64,000 nucleotides of DNA. Origin: Nostoc commune NIES-4072 (GTDB taxonomy: Bacteria > Cyanobacteriota > Cyanobacteriia > Cyanobacteriales > Nostocaceae). Where the stretch lies: NCBI RefSeq assembly GCF_003113895.1, contig NZ_BDUD01000001.1:2949445-3013444 (forward strand), given 5' to 3'. Position numbers and translations under genes: made by a program. This document shows positions 24,109-32,248 of this stretch, in pieces. Numbering within the stretch: the stretch's first letter is position 1; every line of letters begins with the position of its first letter. The notes under the pieces are model-generated. The model had not been told where the DNA came from. It saw only the letters and a program-made list of their open reading frames with translations, and did no database searches.

Positions 24109-24585
24109 CTACCATAGCAAATAATTACTATCATTTTTTTGAGATACAATCTCTTTTTTATGGATATCAACGGATTTTGCTGTCAAGATAAACTGAGATT
24201 TACTTATAATAACAGTAGGAATAAAGATGGTTGAATCAGCAATTTTCCAGATATTAATAGGCATGGAATGAGGTATTGTCGATTTCTCCTCGTTAGGTAG
24301 TTTAAAAAGTGGAGAATTTTGGATAGTCTGATAGAGATGATTAACTTCAACAGCAGTTACTTGGAAATTAAAGATTTCGTTTTCAATACTATTAGCTAAA
24401 ACATTGATATTATTAGCTATGGTTGCTAATTTGTGAATACCTGCGCTTAATTGATGCTGTATAACTTCTTGCTTTTTTTGACGTAGTTCTAACAACGTAT
24501 TCTCAACTTTTTCTACCTCATATTGTAACTGCTCTAACGCAGGTATCACGTTTTCGGGAATAGATAAGTTTGTGCATTGAGACAT
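24109..24585 (-). CDS. Hypothetical coiled-coil protein
   Basis: The 158-residue protein is not recognised. The first 90 residues are predicted helical and coiled coil (heptads such as LEQLQYEVEKVENTLLELRQKK); the rest is short and hydrophobic/polar mixed. ATG at 24585 is preceded by AT-rich sequence. It lies between the carbamoyltransferase and loader NRPS genes on the same strand, with gaps of 333 and 178 bases, so membership in the biosynthetic operon is possible but unproven. Confidence 0.5.
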   Translation of the reverse strand: MSQCTNLSIPENVIPALEQLQYEVEKVENTLLELRQKKQEVIQHQLSAGIHKLATIANNINVLANSIENEIFNFQVTAVEVNHLYQTIQNSPLFKLPNEEKSTIPHSMPINIWKIADSTIFIPTVIISKSQFILTAKSVDIHKKEIVSQKNDSNYLLW

Positions 24586-24918
24586 AATCTTGATAATTGG
24601 GAAAAAAGTAAATAGTTTGGTTTTGCAAAACCAAGGCTATTGGGTGTAGGCTTAATTAACGTGAAGTCCGAGTGTAAAATAAAGCTTAAGTAAGACGATG
24701 AGAAGAATTCAACCTATATTAATTAATGTAAAAAAGATTGAAATTAGTTTGTAGTAAACGCGAGTACGTCTCGTAGAGAGGGCTGTTCGCAAAACATTCC
24801 CGTTGGGTAGCCCTCACTACAAACTTTTAATTATTTACGCCGTCCTACTTACTACTTCTTAATTCCCCACACCTCAAATCCAGTAACATCAAAGGTTAAT
24901 GCTTAACAAGAGTGCCAT
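24586..24918. repeat. Intergenic region with a hairpin repeat
   Basis: No gene was found. The stretch 24750-24824 begins and ends with the inverted pair AGTTTGTAGT/ACTACAAACT and contains a second nested pair GAGGGCT/AGCCCTC. This is a typical cyanobacterial palindromic repeat and could act as a transcription terminator between the NRPS side and the carbamoyltransferase gene. Confidence 0.5.
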
Positions 24919-26661
24919 TCACTTCTCAATCAGATAGTCTTCGATAACCAGTGCATCAAGACCAGTTGTATAAAATACGCTAATAGCATCTTCAACGGTG
25001 TGAATAATTGGTTTACCCATGACGTTAAGACTGGTATTGAGAATAATTGGAACAGATGTGATTTCGTAGAAGGCTTCAATCAGTTTGTAATATTTTTCGT
25101 TCCATTCCCGCTTGACTGTTTGCAAACGTCCGGTATTGTTGACGTGAACTACTGCTGGTACTTGTTCCCTAACTTCTGGCAGCCAGGAGAGGGTGCGTTC
25201 CATGTAGGGTGATTCCTGATAGTTTTCAAAGTACTTGTGTCCAAACTCATGCAAGATAGATGGAGCAAAAGGTCGGTATTCTTCACGGAATTTGACACGC
25301 TTGTTAATTTCCTCTTTCATCTTTGGAGAACGAGGATCTGCCAGAATAGAGCGATTTCCTAGTGCGCGGGGGCCAAACTCAGCGCGTCCTTGAACCCATG
25401 CCAACAATTTACCTTGAGATAGCAACTTTGCGGCCTCTAAGTGTACTGTTCCTGGCAAGTGGCGTACTCGCTCAATTTTACCGAACTGGAGTAGATTATG
25501 CAGCGATTTCTCATTGATGGTGGAGCCAAGGTAGGGTGATTGAAGACTTGGCTGATGTAATTCACTGGGATGCTCCTCATAATATGCTAGTAAAGCTGCG
25601 CCAATTGCATTACCGTCGTCTGCTGGCGCAGAGGGAACGTGCAAGGCTTTGAAGGGGACTTTTTCGAGCAGCTTACCGTTAAATGCTGAGTTCAACGCAC
25701 ATCCTCCACCTAAAACTAGATTGTCGGAAATGCCTAACTTATAGAAGTTATTTAGAAGTTCTTCCATCACATCACTAAATACCTTTTGCCCACTAGCGGC
25801 TAGATTTACTGCTTCCCAATAAGAGGAGCTAGAAGGTATTGCTCTACGCTTGAGGTCGGCGAAGATACTAGCCATCTGATCAGCAGAGGCAAATTTCAAG
25901 CTGTAGTCTTTAACTTCAATCATCGAACGGATTAAGCTGTATACTTCGGGATCGACTTTACCGTAAGGTGCTAAACCCATTACTTTCCACTCCTCACCTT
26001 TGCGCCAATCAAAACCGCAAAGTTCAGTAATTTGTGCGTACAGAACTCCTAAACTACCAGTACCTGTAGACTCCTGCACAAGCTTTAAATGCCCGTTTCT
26101 GTAGCTGTAGCAACTGACTGAGCCTTTTTCACCTTCGCCATCTACAATGATGCAAGCAGCATCGGTGAAAGGACTGCTATAACAAGCAGTGGCTGCATGA
26201 GTCAGGTGGTGTCGGTATTGCTTGAAGATCACGCGATCGTTGTTGAATCGAGAGCGCATTTGAAAGGCTAAATTTCTACCCGTCTTGAGTAACGCTGTAA
26301 ATTGGAGAACTGCCAACCAGTCAAAGTTTTGCCGATAGGGCAATAGCTTTTTCCAAGATGGTTGCATAATACTTTTAGTTCCTTTGATACCCAAATAGAA
26401 GTAAAAGTACAGTTGATGTAAATAAACTTGCCATGTATCAAAGCTCCAAGTCGTGGACACAACAAACTCTGCTTTGGGGTCGCAATAAGTCTCAATCAGT
26501 TGCACAATTTGATTGAAGTTATCTGGTTGAACATCCCAAGCTCTTTTGTTCTGTAGGTAACGTTCTAATGCTTCTGCAAACACCACTTTACCTGTAGAAT
26601 CAACAATGGCGATCGCTGGATCGTGGCAAGTATTTGCTAAACCTATATAGTAACGATTCAT
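24919..26661 (-). CDS. NodU/CmcH-family carbamoyltransferase
   Basis: The 580-residue protein has the N-terminal Kae1-like fold motifs NTCHDPAIAIVDSTG, the metal-binding HHLTHAA and IIVDGEGE, and GGCALNSAFNGK. The C-terminal carbamoyltransferase region carries GRAEFGPRALGNRSILAD and YRPFAPSIL. The family transfers a carbamoyl group from carbamoyl phosphate, through carbamoyl-AMP, to a hydroxyl group of a natural product (NodU, CmcH, SxtI). Length is usual. It lies upstream on the same strand as the NRPS/PKS genes and is the best candidate tailoring enzyme of that product. The acceptor hydroxyl is not known; a hydroxyl made by the luciferase-like oxygenase is one possibility. Confidence 0.87.
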   Translation of the reverse strand: MNRYYIGLANTCHDPAIAIVDSTGKVVFAEALERYLQNKRAWDVQPDNFNQIVQLIETYCDPKAEFVVSTTWSFDTWQVYLHQLYFYFYLGIKGTKSIMQPSWKKLLPYRQNFDWLAVLQFTALLKTGRNLAFQMRSRFNNDRVIFKQYRHHLTHAATACYSSPFTDAACIIVDGEGEKGSVSCYSYRNGHLKLVQESTGTGSLGVLYAQITELCGFDWRKGEEWKVMGLAPYGKVDPEVYSLIRSMIEVKDYSLKFASADQMASIFADLKRRAIPSSSSYWEAVNLAASGQKVFSDVMEELLNNFYKLGISDNLVLGGGCALNSAFNGKLLEKVPFKALHVPSAPADDGNAIGAALLAYYEEHPSELHQPSLQSPYLGSTINEKSLHNLLQFGKIERVRHLPGTVHLEAAKLLSQGKLLAWVQGRAEFGPRALGNRSILADPRSPKMKEEINKRVKFREEYRPFAPSILHEFGHKYFENYQESPYMERTLSWLPEVREQVPAVVHVNNTGRLQTVKREWNEKYYKLIEAFYEITSVPIILNTSLNVMGKPIIHTVEDAISVFYTTGLDALVIEDYLIEK

Positions 26662-26748
26662 AACATTTATCCCTAAATTTGTAAAATCTCTAATTCTATC
26701 TCACTAACATTTAATCAGGCGTTATTGCACCTTTTATGCAAATTTTGT

Positions 26749-27711
26749 CTAGCTATTTTCTGGTTTTTTTGAAAAATAAATTGCATTGAAAATTCCAAAC
26801 ATTAATAAGCCCAATGCAAGAGAAGGTTCGGGTACTGATCTAGTGCTTACCACCTGGATAGAAGCTCCAAATCGAAGATTTATTCCACCAAATCCATTTC
26901 CGAGAATAAAATTAGTTTCGTCAGGTTGGTATTCCTCGTGAACTAGCTGGACTTTACCACCGCCAGCAACAACATCTTGTAAGAAAGCATTAGCTAAAGC
27001 GTCCTCAATTGGATCTAACCCAATCACTTTTTTGACTGTCATTGGATCGGTAAAAGCAACGTCACTATCATCAGAAACGGATGTTGTGGCACCGTAATTT
27101 ATAGCTCCGTAAATATCTGAATACCCAAAATCAACTATCTTTTGCCTGTCAAAAGAGAGAAATGCTTCAACATCATCTGGATTAGCTTTATAAATTCTTT
27201 CTTCAATAGTTGAATCAGAACTAGCAAACCAATCTTTGCCGAGACGATCATCTCCTAAGTTCCATGTTTTGGTAAAATCACGGTCACTCTTTTGACCAAA
27301 GGCAAAGCCAACATTATCCAGCGTAATTCCATTATTTTTTATGTATTTACTAAACATAGGAAATCCAGCAATTTCATTCAAACTTGTTGCCCTAGTAGCA
27401 TAGCTTGGAGGAACTTCTGGACTTCCTTGGCGACCAGTCACGTAATAAGGAGCATTACCTACTCCATTTAGATTAATAACTTGATGACCAGAGTCTAGAG
27501 AGATGGGATTTAGATTGGAGAAAACTGTATATCCTTGATTCTGAAATGGCTCTCCAGAAAAAGTTAGGCGGTTCTCAGAGTTGATTGGTCGTGATGAAAT
27601 ATTTTTCAGTTGGTCGTAATTAAAAGTTGCAGCCTGAACTGGTAGAGACATGCATACGGAAACTGTGGTTAAGCCAATCAGTGTTGAAAAAATATGAGTA
27701 CGCATAGCCAT
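26749..27711 (-). CDS. PEP-CTERM sorting domain protein, function unknown
   Basis: The 320-residue secreted protein has a signal peptide at residues 1-28 (hydrophobic core LIGLTTVSVCMSLPVQA, cleavage after VQA). It ends in a PEP-CTERM anchor: VPEPS, a hydrophobic stretch LALGLLMFGIFNAIYF, then the basic tail SKKPENS. The anchor predicts exosortase-dependent surface sorting. The middle part has no recognised catalytic motif. The upstream region shares about 150 bases with the region upstream of the NB-ARC gene. It is separated from the carbamoyltransferase gene by 87 bases on the same strand; a link to that locus is not evident. Confidence 0.8.
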   Translation of the reverse strand: MAMRTHIFSTLIGLTTVSVCMSLPVQAATFNYDQLKNISSRPINSENRLTFSGEPFQNQGYTVFSNLNPISLDSGHQVINLNGVGNAPYYVTGRQGSPEVPPSYATRATSLNEIAGFPMFSKYIKNNGITLDNVGFAFGQKSDRDFTKTWNLGDDRLGKDWFASSDSTIEERIYKANPDDVEAFLSFDRQKIVDFGYSDIYGAINYGATTSVSDDSDVAFTDPMTVKKVIGLDPIEDALANAFLQDVVAGGGKVQLVHEEYQPDETNFILGNGFGGINLRFGASIQVVSTRSVPEPSLALGLLMFGIFNAIYFSKKPENS

Positions 27712-27876
27712 AAAAATCCTAAATTAATTGAAGAAAATAAGTAAGTGCGAAAAAAGTCACCTATATTGAAGATAAGTAAATATGCTGCCTGAGTTGAGTT
27801 GGATCAGAACCAATTACATAACGATTAGCCTCATACACTATTCAGAAATACTCTTTACATTCACTATATTTATCAA

Positions 27877-28026
27877 AATTAAACTAGAATACAAGAGGAA
27901 AAAGTCAGGTAAATATTCTATATAAGATTAGGTATACAATTAATCAAAGAATAAAAAATCAGGATTGATAGGTGAAAAATTAAAAAATAGGAATAAATCA
28001 GGTTCAAAACGTAAACGATGAGAAAA
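27877..28026. repeat. About 150-bp upstream repeat shared with 60512-60663, copy A
   Basis: The two regions are collinear and similar (roughly 85 percent by eye), including the identical stretch ATCAAAGAATAAAAAATCAG and a GGAATAAATCAGGTT tail. Copy A lies 166 bases upstream of the PEP-CTERM start and contains the shared 20-base motif at 27889-27908. Confidence 0.7.
27889..27908 (-). promoter_or_regulatory. Shared upstream motif, copy 2 (before the PEP-CTERM gene)
   Basis: On the minus strand this reads CTGACTTTTTCCTCTTGTAT, identical over 20 bases to the copy at 2503-2522. It lies 177 bases before the PEP-CTERM start codon. Confidence 0.4.
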
Positions 28027-28664
28027 CGCTCCTCAAAGCAGCAATTCTCATTGGAGGTTGTTTGAAAAGTCCTCAGCTTCTAAAAAGCTCTCTCAGTGTA
28101 AGAGGGTGTTTGAAAAGTGTCAGGTTGAGCCTTAAATGCAACTCACAGAAGCGAACGCGAGTTATAGAACCCCAATTATCTCGTTCAACTTCTAGGATAG
28201 CCAGAGTAGTCAAACATACGTTAGATGACTAGAGATTATTTGCTCCAAACTGGGAAACTGCTCGCATAACCGACGAAAAGTAACGGTTTTGATGGAACAG
28301 TGTACTACTCTGACCTACGCCGCCACCAACTAGTCGCAACTTAACTGTTAACACTTCTTGGCATTTGTCGGGAAAATGAAGAGGGGAAAAGGGTAAGGGG
28401 GAAGAGGGAAAAGGTTTAAATACTACCCAATACTTGTCGGGTTTTGGGGAAAAGGGAAAGAAAAAACCTTTAACCCAAACCCAGTAACCTTTTCCTCAAA
28501 CCTGATTCTGAGTTAAAAATCCAAAACCCGAGCAGTATTGAAATACTACCCTTTAACGTTTCCCCTTTCCATTGTCCCCTTCCCCTTTAACCTTTAACCT
28601 TTACCCTTTAACCTTTTCCCAAAAACCCGAAAAGTATAGATTAGAGTGCGTTATAGACACGCCA

Positions 28665-28727
28665 AAGTAACAAATGCGTTCGCCGAAGTAACAAATGCGT
28701 TCGCCGAAATAACAAATGCGTTCGCAT
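28665..28727 (+). repeat. Three tandem 21-bp repeats
   Basis: The unit AAGTAACAAATGCGTTCGCC plus G is repeated exactly twice (28665-28685, 28686-28706) and a third time with small changes at the ends (28707-28727). It encodes nothing recognisable and is of the short tandem repeat type frequent in Nostoc intergenic DNA. Confidence 0.85.
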
Positions 28728-28731
28728 CGTC

Positions 28732-28842
28732 CAATACAGTTCGGATAAGCATTTTTCACTTTCCTTGTAGTCTGGTGAAAGGGAAAGGGGTAAAGGATGT
28801 ATTCAAAACCTTTCCCCTTTCCCTTTTAACCGAACCGTATTG
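28732..28842. repeat. MITE with CAATACGGTTCGG-type ends, copy 1
   Basis: The ends CAATACAGTTCGG and CCGAACCGTATTG are inverted repeats with one mismatch enclosing 111 bases. The interior (GCATTTTTCACTTTCCTTGT, then A/G-rich DNA) matches the element at 63144-63268 in opposite orientation. Confidence 0.75.
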
Positions 28843-28851
28843 CTTGCGCCC

Positions 28852-30322
28852 CTACTCCCCTTCTAATTGTTGGGCTACCAGTCTGGCAAATAACCCTGAT
28901 TGAGCAATCAATTCCGAAAAATTACCTACCTGGACGACATGACCATCGTCGATAACATAGATGCGATCGGCATTACGAATGGTGCTGAGGCGATGGGCAA
29001 TCACCACTCTGGTAGCATTTAACTTAGCTAAACTTTCAGTTACAATTGCCTGGGTGCGGTTATCTAGGGCGCTGGTTGCTTCATCCATCAAGATAATTTT
29101 AGGCTTGGAAACAAGCGATCGCGCAATCAATAATCTTTGCCGTTGTCCACCGGAAAGATTACTACCACCCTCGGCAACAATCGTATGCATCCCCATTGGC
29201 ATTTGCTTGATATCATCAGCAAAGCCTGCCATCTGTGCTGCTGACCAAGCTTCTTCTAAGGAAACTAAAGCCCCGGCGGTGATGTTATCAAAAACCGAGC
29301 CTGTACCGATTTTACCATTTTGCAGTACCACTCCTAACTGTCTTCGCACAGCCTGGAGTTCATGCTTGCGCGATCGCGGCTACAGGGTCTTTAATAGAAT
29401 TCAAATCCTCTGCTGGTGGACGAATTTCTATTCCCAGCGATCGCCCAACTGCACCAAATGCTACCAATAAGGGCGGCCCTTCCTGAGAAAAAATCGCCTC
29501 TTGCTGCGGCTGCAATACTGTTGCTAAATCAGAGAGTGCCCCCTCTATTACTTGTTGATTAAATTGTTCGCGTTCCTGAAACTGCCGAAATTCTGCTTCT
29601 GTTTCTTTATTTGTCAGCAAACTGAAGTAGCGAAAGAAACAAGTATGCAAACTGGCTAAACCTGCCAGAAGTTCCTCGAAATTTTCTAAATCTGCCGTTG
29701 GCAACATTTCTCCGATAACTGCATCTTCTGCCTCCAGCCACATATCCCTCGTGAGTGGAAACGCTGGTGAGGTAGAATTCAAGGTTAATTCCTCGACTCC
29801 CATCCAGTGAGTATTGCTTTGCTGCAACTTCATCCATAAAAGTGTTTGTTGCCTCCACTGTAGCGTTTCACCAGGCGATAATGAAAAATCCCGCCCTAAT
29901 GTCTGCACAAGGTTTAATGGTGTTGTCAAAACTGTTTGCTGGGCGCTAAGAGATTGTCCTAAATGATTTACCCAACCTTCTAAAAATTCTATGGCTTGAG
30001 AGTCAGCCGCCGCGATTCCCTTAACCAAATCAACCATTGACATCTGGCATAATTGGGTGGGTTCAATTGCGATCGCTACAAAACTCCATTGGCTTTGTGC
30101 TATTAATTCCGGTAACAATGCTTCACCAGCGTTGACATGAAACAAATAGCGGCGATGCTCCTTTGGTAAACTGTTTTTAACTCTAGTTGCAAACACCGCC
30201 AATGTTCCAGACTGCACTATCCACAATGTTTCTGAGTCATTCAACAGTACTGGTTGATTTGCTTGAAGGGAGTAGATTTTTGAAGAAGGATTCACTTGCG
30301 GACTACTCTTATTTGCAACCAA
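28852..30322 (-). pseudogene. Decayed NHLP exporter ABC permease/ATPase gene
   Basis: Two fragments of a relative of the intact 971-residue transporter (32249-35164) lie next to each other. Positions 29360-30322 match its first 315 residues or so (IYSLQANQPVLLND, LWIVQSG, LVAFGAVGRSLGI). Positions 28852-29349 match its last 165 (RRQLGVVLQNG, NLSGGQRQRLLIARSL, MDEATSALD). About 480 codons, covering the membrane domain and Walker A, are missing at the junction near 29350-29360, where the frame also changes. No functional transporter can be made. The start is unclear because a foreign fragment abuts at about 30310. Confidence 0.85.
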
Positions 30323-30600
30323 AATTTTTCACCATTACTCGTAGTTTTAACCAAATCCCATCCTGATTTATTAGGAGCTTTTTCAACGGTATCAGAACTA
30401 GTAAGTAACAGGTCTTCTATAAAAAATCCCATAGATGTAACGATTGAGCGAGTAGCCGCCATATAAACATTTAATCTGACAACTGCATCGGGAGTATCTA
30501 AATTCAGTAGACCGAAAAGTTTTCCAGAAGCCTTACCAGCCTTGAATTTGAACTGGGGAATGCAATCCGCCGAAATCAGCTTCTGATCTGCCTTTCAAGT
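30310..30600 (-). pseudogene. Gene fragment resembling a type II restriction endonuclease N-terminal region
   Basis: A minus-strand frame of about 97 codons reads QKLISADCIPQF, then KLFGLLNLDTPDAVVRL, then GWDLVKTTSNGEKFWLQI. The last part resembles the strand pattern seen around the catalytic region of PmeII-like type II enzymes, a recollection not checked against a database. It is open only between a stop and the NHLP fragment, with no start of its own. It is probably debris brought in by the rearrangement. Confidence 0.3.
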
Positions 30601-30659
30601 ACCTCTGTTCTGGATGGACTTAAGAGCGATCGCAAGTAATTGTGATTGCCAGCCCCAGA

Positions 30660-31552
30660 AACGTCGCCTGAAACCCTTATGATTTCGTCAACTTTCAAAA
30701 GTTTTCGATCTACTGAATTTAGCAACTGTGGATTTACCAGAACCACTTCCCCCACAAGAGCTATTCTTTGCCCTGACTTGACAGTCTAGCTCAAATTCTC
30801 AATCAACGGAGGTTCTACACGACTGTACCCAAAATTCAGTAGTGCTGAGTACTGAGTGCTGAGTGCTGAGTATAACCCCATAGTTAAAACTAGGGGATTG
30901 AAAACAAGGACGTATTTTTTCTTGCACTACGTGTCTCAAAAAAAATATTTTTATTTTTTTCATAAATAAATTGTAAGGATTCAGACCCTATATGCTGAGT
31001 GCAATTAATTTTACTTTTTACTCAGCACTCGTTACTCGGCACTCAGCACTGTTTTGGTGACATTCCGTAACTCAACTCAACATTACCCTGTAATTGCCAG
31101 AGAGATAAGGGAGAATCACTAATAGCTAGTGCCTCCTGCCCTCTTCCCCCTGCCCCCTGCCCTCTTACTCCCCTCCACTTCCAAATCAACAGGGTTTTGC
31201 AATACATCATCAAGCCGATTTAAATCAGCTTCTAAATTTTGGAGTGCACTGCCGAAGTTAACGAGGCTATTAACTGGCTCTAAAAAACTTAGTGTTAAAC
31301 TTTGGTAGGCAACCAGCATTCCAATACTGAGATTGCCCTTAATTACCTGTAAACCACCAACCAGCAAAATAGAAGCTGTGGCTAGGGCTGTCAAAATTGT
31401 GGGTAATGTAGTGAGAATTTGAGTTTGTAAGCCTAAATGTTGTTGGGCGTTGAGTGCTTTAGCATAATAACCCGCAAACCGAGCAAATAAATCTGACTCC
31501 AGCCCAGAAGCTTTGATGGTTTCTATCGTTTGGATGCCAATTTGAGCATTTC
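30660..31552 (-). pseudogene. Decayed NHLP exporter peptidase/permease/ATPase gene
   Basis: Translated pieces match the intact 763-residue C39 transporter (35167-37458). One piece is a membrane-domain segment (IQTIETIKASGLESDLF, GGLQVIKGNLSIGMLVA, LVNFGSALQNLEADLNRLD) at about 31130-31552. The other is a mutated Walker A region at about 30700-30835. The C39 peptidase, half the membrane domain and the ATPase end are missing. A repeat element (30830-31056) splits the remnant. Homology stops sharply at 31552, where the 13-base inverted repeat of the next gene begins. The order relative to the 28852-30322 remnant is that of the intact pair. Confidence 0.75.
30830..31056. repeat. MITE inserted in the transporter remnant
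   Basis: The left end CCAAAATTCAGTAGTGCTGA and the right end reading CTCAGCACTGTTTTGG are inverted repeats. Just inside are repeated AGTGCTGAGT/ACTCAGCACT units on both sides. The element interrupts DNA that is collinear with the intact transporter gene (Walker A side on the left, linker side on the right). Confidence 0.65.
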
Positions 31553-31610
31553 CCGTGTATTACATGGTTAGGCTGGCTATTCTAAGTTAAACTTACGATG
31601 TAATACACGG
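31553..31610. promoter_or_regulatory. 13-bp inverted repeat, probable operator of the RHH-like gene
   Basis: CCGTGTATTACAT (31553-31565) and ATGTAATACACGG (31598-31610) are a perfect inverted repeat with a 32-base spacer, ending 8 bases before ATG 31619. Short direct copies, GTATTACACGG, recur inside the gene (about 31796 and 31853), where they encode the same peptide SITR. Placement fits an autoregulatory operator or the end of a mobile unit. Confidence 0.5.
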
Positions 31611-31618
31611 TGAAATTG

Positions 31619-31996
31619 ATGTTAAAACGGGATATTCAGGGAAAGTTTGCGCTCAAGAATGATGATTATCGTGAAGTACGTTCTTTGCGACTGACTGATG
31701 ACACCTGGAAAAGCTTAGGGATAGCCTCTGAATGTTTGGGTTTAACTAGGGCTGACTATTTAGAACACATTGTTAGACATAACATTCTACCAAGTATTAC
31801 ACGGGAAGACTCAGAATTTTTAGCTCCTGATCAGGGGCAAAACGAACCCCAACCGAGTATTACACGGCAGAGCGAGTTTTCTCTAACATCTGATACGGAG
31901 CGCGAAAGACAGTCTGTTGGTTTACCAACTATAAGAGAACTTGAAATTTTACGCGATGGCGTACCCGCCCGCTGGAAGCGATCGCATTATGTCTGA
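31619..31996 (+). CDS. Small ribbon-helix-helix-like protein
   Basis: The protein of about 125 residues starts at ATG 31619 (an in-frame GTG at 31610 lies within the inverted repeat). Residues about 20-50 (EVRSLRLTDDTWKSLGIA, LGLTRADYLEHIVR) have the beta-strand/two-helix pattern of CopG/Arc-type DNA-binding proteins. The C-terminal half is polar, contains two SITR repeats, and ends with ELEILRDGVPARWKRSHYV. It is likely a small regulator, perhaps of a mobile unit. It is the only plus-strand gene in this region and sits exactly at the break in homology of the neighbouring transporter remnant. The last bases overlap a 31-codon ORF. Confidence 0.5.
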   Translation: MLKRDIQGKFALKNDDYREVRSLRLTDDTWKSLGIASECLGLTRADYLEHIVRHNILPSITREDSEFLAPDQGQNEPQPSITRQSEFSLTSDTERERQSVGLPTIRELEILRDGVPARWKRSHYV

Positions 31997-32084
31997 ACTG
32001 AAATTAGGTAAGCAAGCTACTGGGTATAAAAATGTTCAGAAGGTTCTCAATCGTTTCATTTCTGAACTAATCGGTTCAGTTTAG
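31989..32084 (+). CDS. Short ORF overlapping the RHH-like gene
   Basis: The 31-codon ORF starts at an ATG that overlaps the preceding stop (ATGTCTGA), as in translationally coupled genes. It encodes a basic helical peptide (KLGKQATGYKNVQKVLNRF). No family was recognised; it could be a small second protein or the remnant of a longer gene. Sequence 32085-32248 shows nothing else. Confidence 0.25.
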   Translation: MSELKLGKQATGYKNVQKVLNRFISELIGSV

Positions 32085-32248
32085 CTGTTTTGGGAATTCG
32101 CCAACGGTATCCGTTACGTTGGAACTCGCAAAAACTTATTTGACCTCCGCCGTACCGCCGTTGTTCATAATCTTCATGTCAAGAGCCAAAATTTTTACTA
32201 ACACTACCGAGCAGTCTGCTACTTTATCCTGATTACTGAATCGGTGTT

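Larger units (their letters stand above)
27712..28851. other. Long repeat-rich intergenic region
   Basis: No gene is supported in these 1,140 bases. They contain the regulatory repeat 27877-28026, a GTTTGAAAAGT direct repeat (about 28059 and 28108), purine/pyrimidine-rich low-complexity DNA of AAAGGGG/CCCCTTT type (28380-28625), a 21-bp triple repeat (28665-28727), and a MITE (28732-28842). Confidence 0.6.

Noticed and set aside
24919..26661. Carbamoyltransferase plus oxoamine synthase considered as a saxitoxin-type locus
   Set aside because: No SxtA-like methyltransferase-GNAT-ACP-AONS fusion, amidinotransferase or other sxt genes; the surrounding FAAL/NRPS/PKS genes point to a lipopeptide-polyketide.
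28665..28727. Three 21-bp repeats considered as a CRISPR remnant
   Set aside because: Units are directly adjacent without spacers, and no cas genes are present.
30322..30322. Possibility that 29360-30322 is a real stand-alone cNMP-like gene
   Set aside because: Its sequence continues collinearly as the N-terminus of the NHLP ABC subunit and the C-terminal fragment follows within 12 bases; it is a deletion product, and its start codon is a TTG at a junction with foreign DNA.
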